Origin: Halomonas sp.
Lineage (GTDB): Bacteria; Pseudomonadota; Gammaproteobacteria; Pseudomonadales; Halomonadaceae
DNA: 35,542 bases
Assembly: GCF_020832045.1 (NCBI RefSeq)
Contig: NZ_JAFIFK010000051.1
Location: forward strand, 1 to 35,542
Reading direction: 5' to 3'
The notes under the pieces: model-generated
Databases searched by the model: none
Told to the model about the DNA's origin: nothing
Seen by the model: the letters and a program-made list of their open reading frames with translations, nothing else
In this document: piece by piece, positions 34,126-35,542 of the stretch
Numbering within the stretch: position 1 is the first letter of the stretch
How the letters are laid out: every line of letters starts with the position of its first letter
Program-made: the position numbers and the translations under genes

Positions 34126-35526
34126 ATGACTGAAGCGGCAGCACAGACCACCAATACGCATCACGCACGCTGGCAGCAGACGCTGCGACACGTGCGTGCG
34201 CGCGTGGAAACGGTGCCTGGCTATCGCAATAGCGGTCGCGTATTGCGTGCCACCGGCATGGTGATCGAAGCGGTTGGACTGCGCGTTGCGCTAGGCAATG
34301 CCTGCCGTATCGAACTGTTGGCTCCGGGTGGCAACGAACCGCCACGTTTCGCAGAGGCAGAGGTGGTCGGTTTCAACGGCGAACGACTGCTGTTGATGCC
34401 GCTAACCGAGATTACCGGACTGATGCCCGGCGCTCGTGTATTTCCGCTGGGCGACGGCCCGGACCATGCCGCACGGCGCTTTCCGCTGGGAGAAACGCTG
34501 CTGGGACGCGTCGTCGACGGCAACGGCGAGCCCCTTGATGGGCTAGGACCGCTGGACGAAGCCCCGCGCGCGCCGCTGACCACCCCCCCGCTCAATCCAC
34601 TCAAGCGTGCTCCGATCGACGAGCAGATCGACGTGGGCATCCGCGCCATCAATGCGCTGCTCAGCGTCGGACGCGGCCAGCGCATGGGGCTCTTCGCAGG
34701 TTCCGGCGTTGGAAAATCGGTTCTGCTGGGGATGATGGCCCGCTATACCGGCGCCGAAGTCATCGTGGTAGGCCTTATCGGCGAACGGGGTCGTGAAGTC
34801 CAGGATTTCATCGACAACATCCTCGGCCCCGAAGGCCGGCGCAGGGCCGTGGTGGTGGCGGCTCCCGCCGATACCTCGCCCTTGCAGCGCCTGCAAGGGG
34901 CCGCCTATGCCACGCGACTGGCCGAAGGTTTCCGCGATCAGGGCAAGAACGTGCTGCTGATCATGGATTCCTTGACCCGGTACGCCATGGCGCAGCGCGA
35001 GATTGCCCTGGCCATCGGCGAGCCCCCTGCCACCAAGGGCTATCCACCTTCGGTTTTCGCCAAGATCCCGAGCCTGGTTGAGCGTGCCGGCAACGCCGAG
35101 CGCGGCCGCGGTTCGATCACGGCTTTTTACACGGTATTGACTGAAGGCGACGATCAGCAGGACCCCATTGCCGATTCGGCGCGCGCCATCCTCGATGGTC
35201 ACATCGTGCTGTCGCGCACCCTGTCCGAAGCCGGTCACTACCCGGCCATCGATATCGAGGCCTCGATCAGCCGAGTGATGACCCACATCATCGACGACCA
35301 GCAGCTGAGCATGACGCAAGGGTTCAAGCGCCTGTTCTCACGTTACCAGCGCAATCGCGACCTCATCAGCGTGGGGGCCTACAGCCCGGGTCACGATCCC
35401 CAGCTGGACGAAGCCGTACAGCGTTACCCGCAGCTGGAGCACTTTCTCCAGCAGGGCATGAACGAGAACGCCTCGATCGAGGCTTCCAGACAGGTTCTGG
35501 CCGAGACACTAGGAGTCAGACAATGA
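34126..35526 (+). CDS. fliI: Flagellum-specific ATPase FliI
   Basis: FliI is the hexameric F1-beta-like ATPase of the flagellar type III export apparatus. The product of about 466 residues has an N-terminal beta-barrel domain and a catalytic core. The core carries Walker A ([14 protein letters not shown]), the catalytic Glu segment [13 protein letters not shown], Walker B ([18 protein letters not shown]) and [14 protein letters not shown]. The C-terminal helical domain ends [13 protein letters not shown]. Two starts are possible. ATG 34126 has an AGAG stretch upstream and leaves a 10-nt gap to fliH. ATG 34102 would overlap fliH by 14 nt and has no ribosome site. The stop overlaps the fliJ start by 4 nt. 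Confidence 0.97.
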   Translation: MTEAAAQTTNTHHARWQQTLRHVRARVETVPGYRNSGRVLRATGMVIEAVGLRVALGNACRIELLAPGGNEPPRFAEAEVVGFNGERLLLMPLTEITGLMPGARVFPLGDGPDHAARRFPLGETLLGRVVDGNGEPLDGLGPLDEAPRAPLTTPPLNPLKRAPIDEQIDVGIRAINALLSVGRGQRMGLFAGSGVGKSVLLGMMARYTGAEVIVVGLIGERGREVQDFIDNILGPEGRRRAVVVAAPADTSPLQRLQGAAYATRLAEGFRDQGKNVLLIMDSLTRYAMAQREIALAIGEPPATKGYPPSVFAKIPSLVERAGNAERGRGSITAFYTVLTEGDDQQDPIADSARAILDGHIVLSRTLSEAGHYPAIDIEASISRVMTHIIDDQQLSMTQGFKRLFSRYQRNRDLISVGAYSPGHDPQLDEAVQRYPQLEHFLQQGMNENASIEASRQVLAETLGVRQ

Positions 35527-35542
35527 GTGCATCGTCACAACT
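35523..35542 (+). CDS. fliJ: Start of fliJ (partial, runs off window)
   Basis: An ATG at 35523 overlaps the fliI stop (ATGA) and has AGGAGT about 8 nt upstream. Only seven codons (MSASSQL) are inside the window. The identity as FliJ, the coiled-coil stalk of the export ATPase, is inferred from the conserved fliI-fliJ order, not from sequence. Confidence 0.6.

Noticed and set aside
34581..34588. C7 homopolymer in fliI, and similar C7/G7 runs in fliK (8000-8006), the flhB-like gene (7051-7057) and a receptor (24528-24534)
   Set aside because: Runs of 7 are expected by chance in GC-rich DNA of this length; only the 9-base run in cheA was kept.
1..35542. Long open frames opposite most genes
   Set aside because: They mirror the codon structure of GC-rich genes on the other strand and show no family motifs or ribosome sites.

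Overview
The window is a flagellar, chemotaxis and c-di-GMP gene cluster from a GC-rich gammaproteobacterium. FlhD, FlhC, CheA, MotA and MotB resemble the enteric (FlhDC-type) forms. The mix with FlaG, DUF2835, several dCache receptors and GGDEF/EAL proteins suggests Halomonadaceae (Halomonas or Chromohalobacter type). The family assignment is inference from protein character, not a database match. No rRNA, tRNA, CRISPR array, transposase or phage gene was seen.

Layout, left to right. On the minus strand from 29.3 kb down to 1: a truncated chemoreceptor (1-1013); the motA-motB-cheA-cheW operon (1081-5544); the master regulator pair flhD-flhC (5730-6634) with a long AT-rich upstream region; a fliS-fliT-fliK-flhB-like operon (6973-9342); a YcgR/PilZ protein fused to an HD-GYP-like domain (9539-11230); a very large membrane GAF-PAS-LOV-like-GGDEF-EAL protein (11287-15279); a membrane diguanylate cyclase (15350-16573); a DUF2835 protein; a dCache chemoreceptor (17146-19083); a small unknown ORF; flagellin fliC (19554-20363); two tandem fliD caps (20670-23508); another dCache chemoreceptor (23679-25508); an orphan MotB-like protein (25610-26620); and a CBS-PAS-GGDEF-EAL protein (26728-29250). 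On the plus strand: flaG (29588-29953) and, divergent from minus-strand fliE, the basal-body/export operon fliF-fliG-fliH-fliI-fliJ, which runs off the right edge.

Regulation can be read from the DNA. Ten sites match the FliA (sigma-28) consensus TAAAGTTT-N11-GCCGATAA at 13-15 of 16 positions, all with the exact 11-bp spacer. They lie before the left receptor, motA, fliS, the LOV-like GGDEF-EAL gene, the 17.1-19.1 kb receptor, fliC, both fliD genes, the 23.7-25.5 kb receptor and flaG. FlhDC would therefore drive early genes such as fliE and fliF-J, and FliA the late genes: filament, cap, stator, chemosensory and one c-di-GMP enzyme.

The genes form one behavioural module. Three receptors feed CheW and CheA. 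MotAB, and perhaps the second MotB-like protein, power rotation. FliF, FliG, FliE, FliH, FliI and FliJ build the motor and exporter. FliC, both FliD proteins, FliS, FliT, FlaG and FliK build and measure the filament and hook. Three GGDEF proteins and the PilZ-HD-GYP protein probably set c-di-GMP and brake motility. The most unusual items are a receptor with almost no periplasmic domain, a 9-G tract inside cheA, the PilZ-HD-GYP fusion with altered metal ligands, the LOV-like domain in a FliA-controlled GGDEF-EAL protein, the orphan MotB homologue and the tandem fliD pair.
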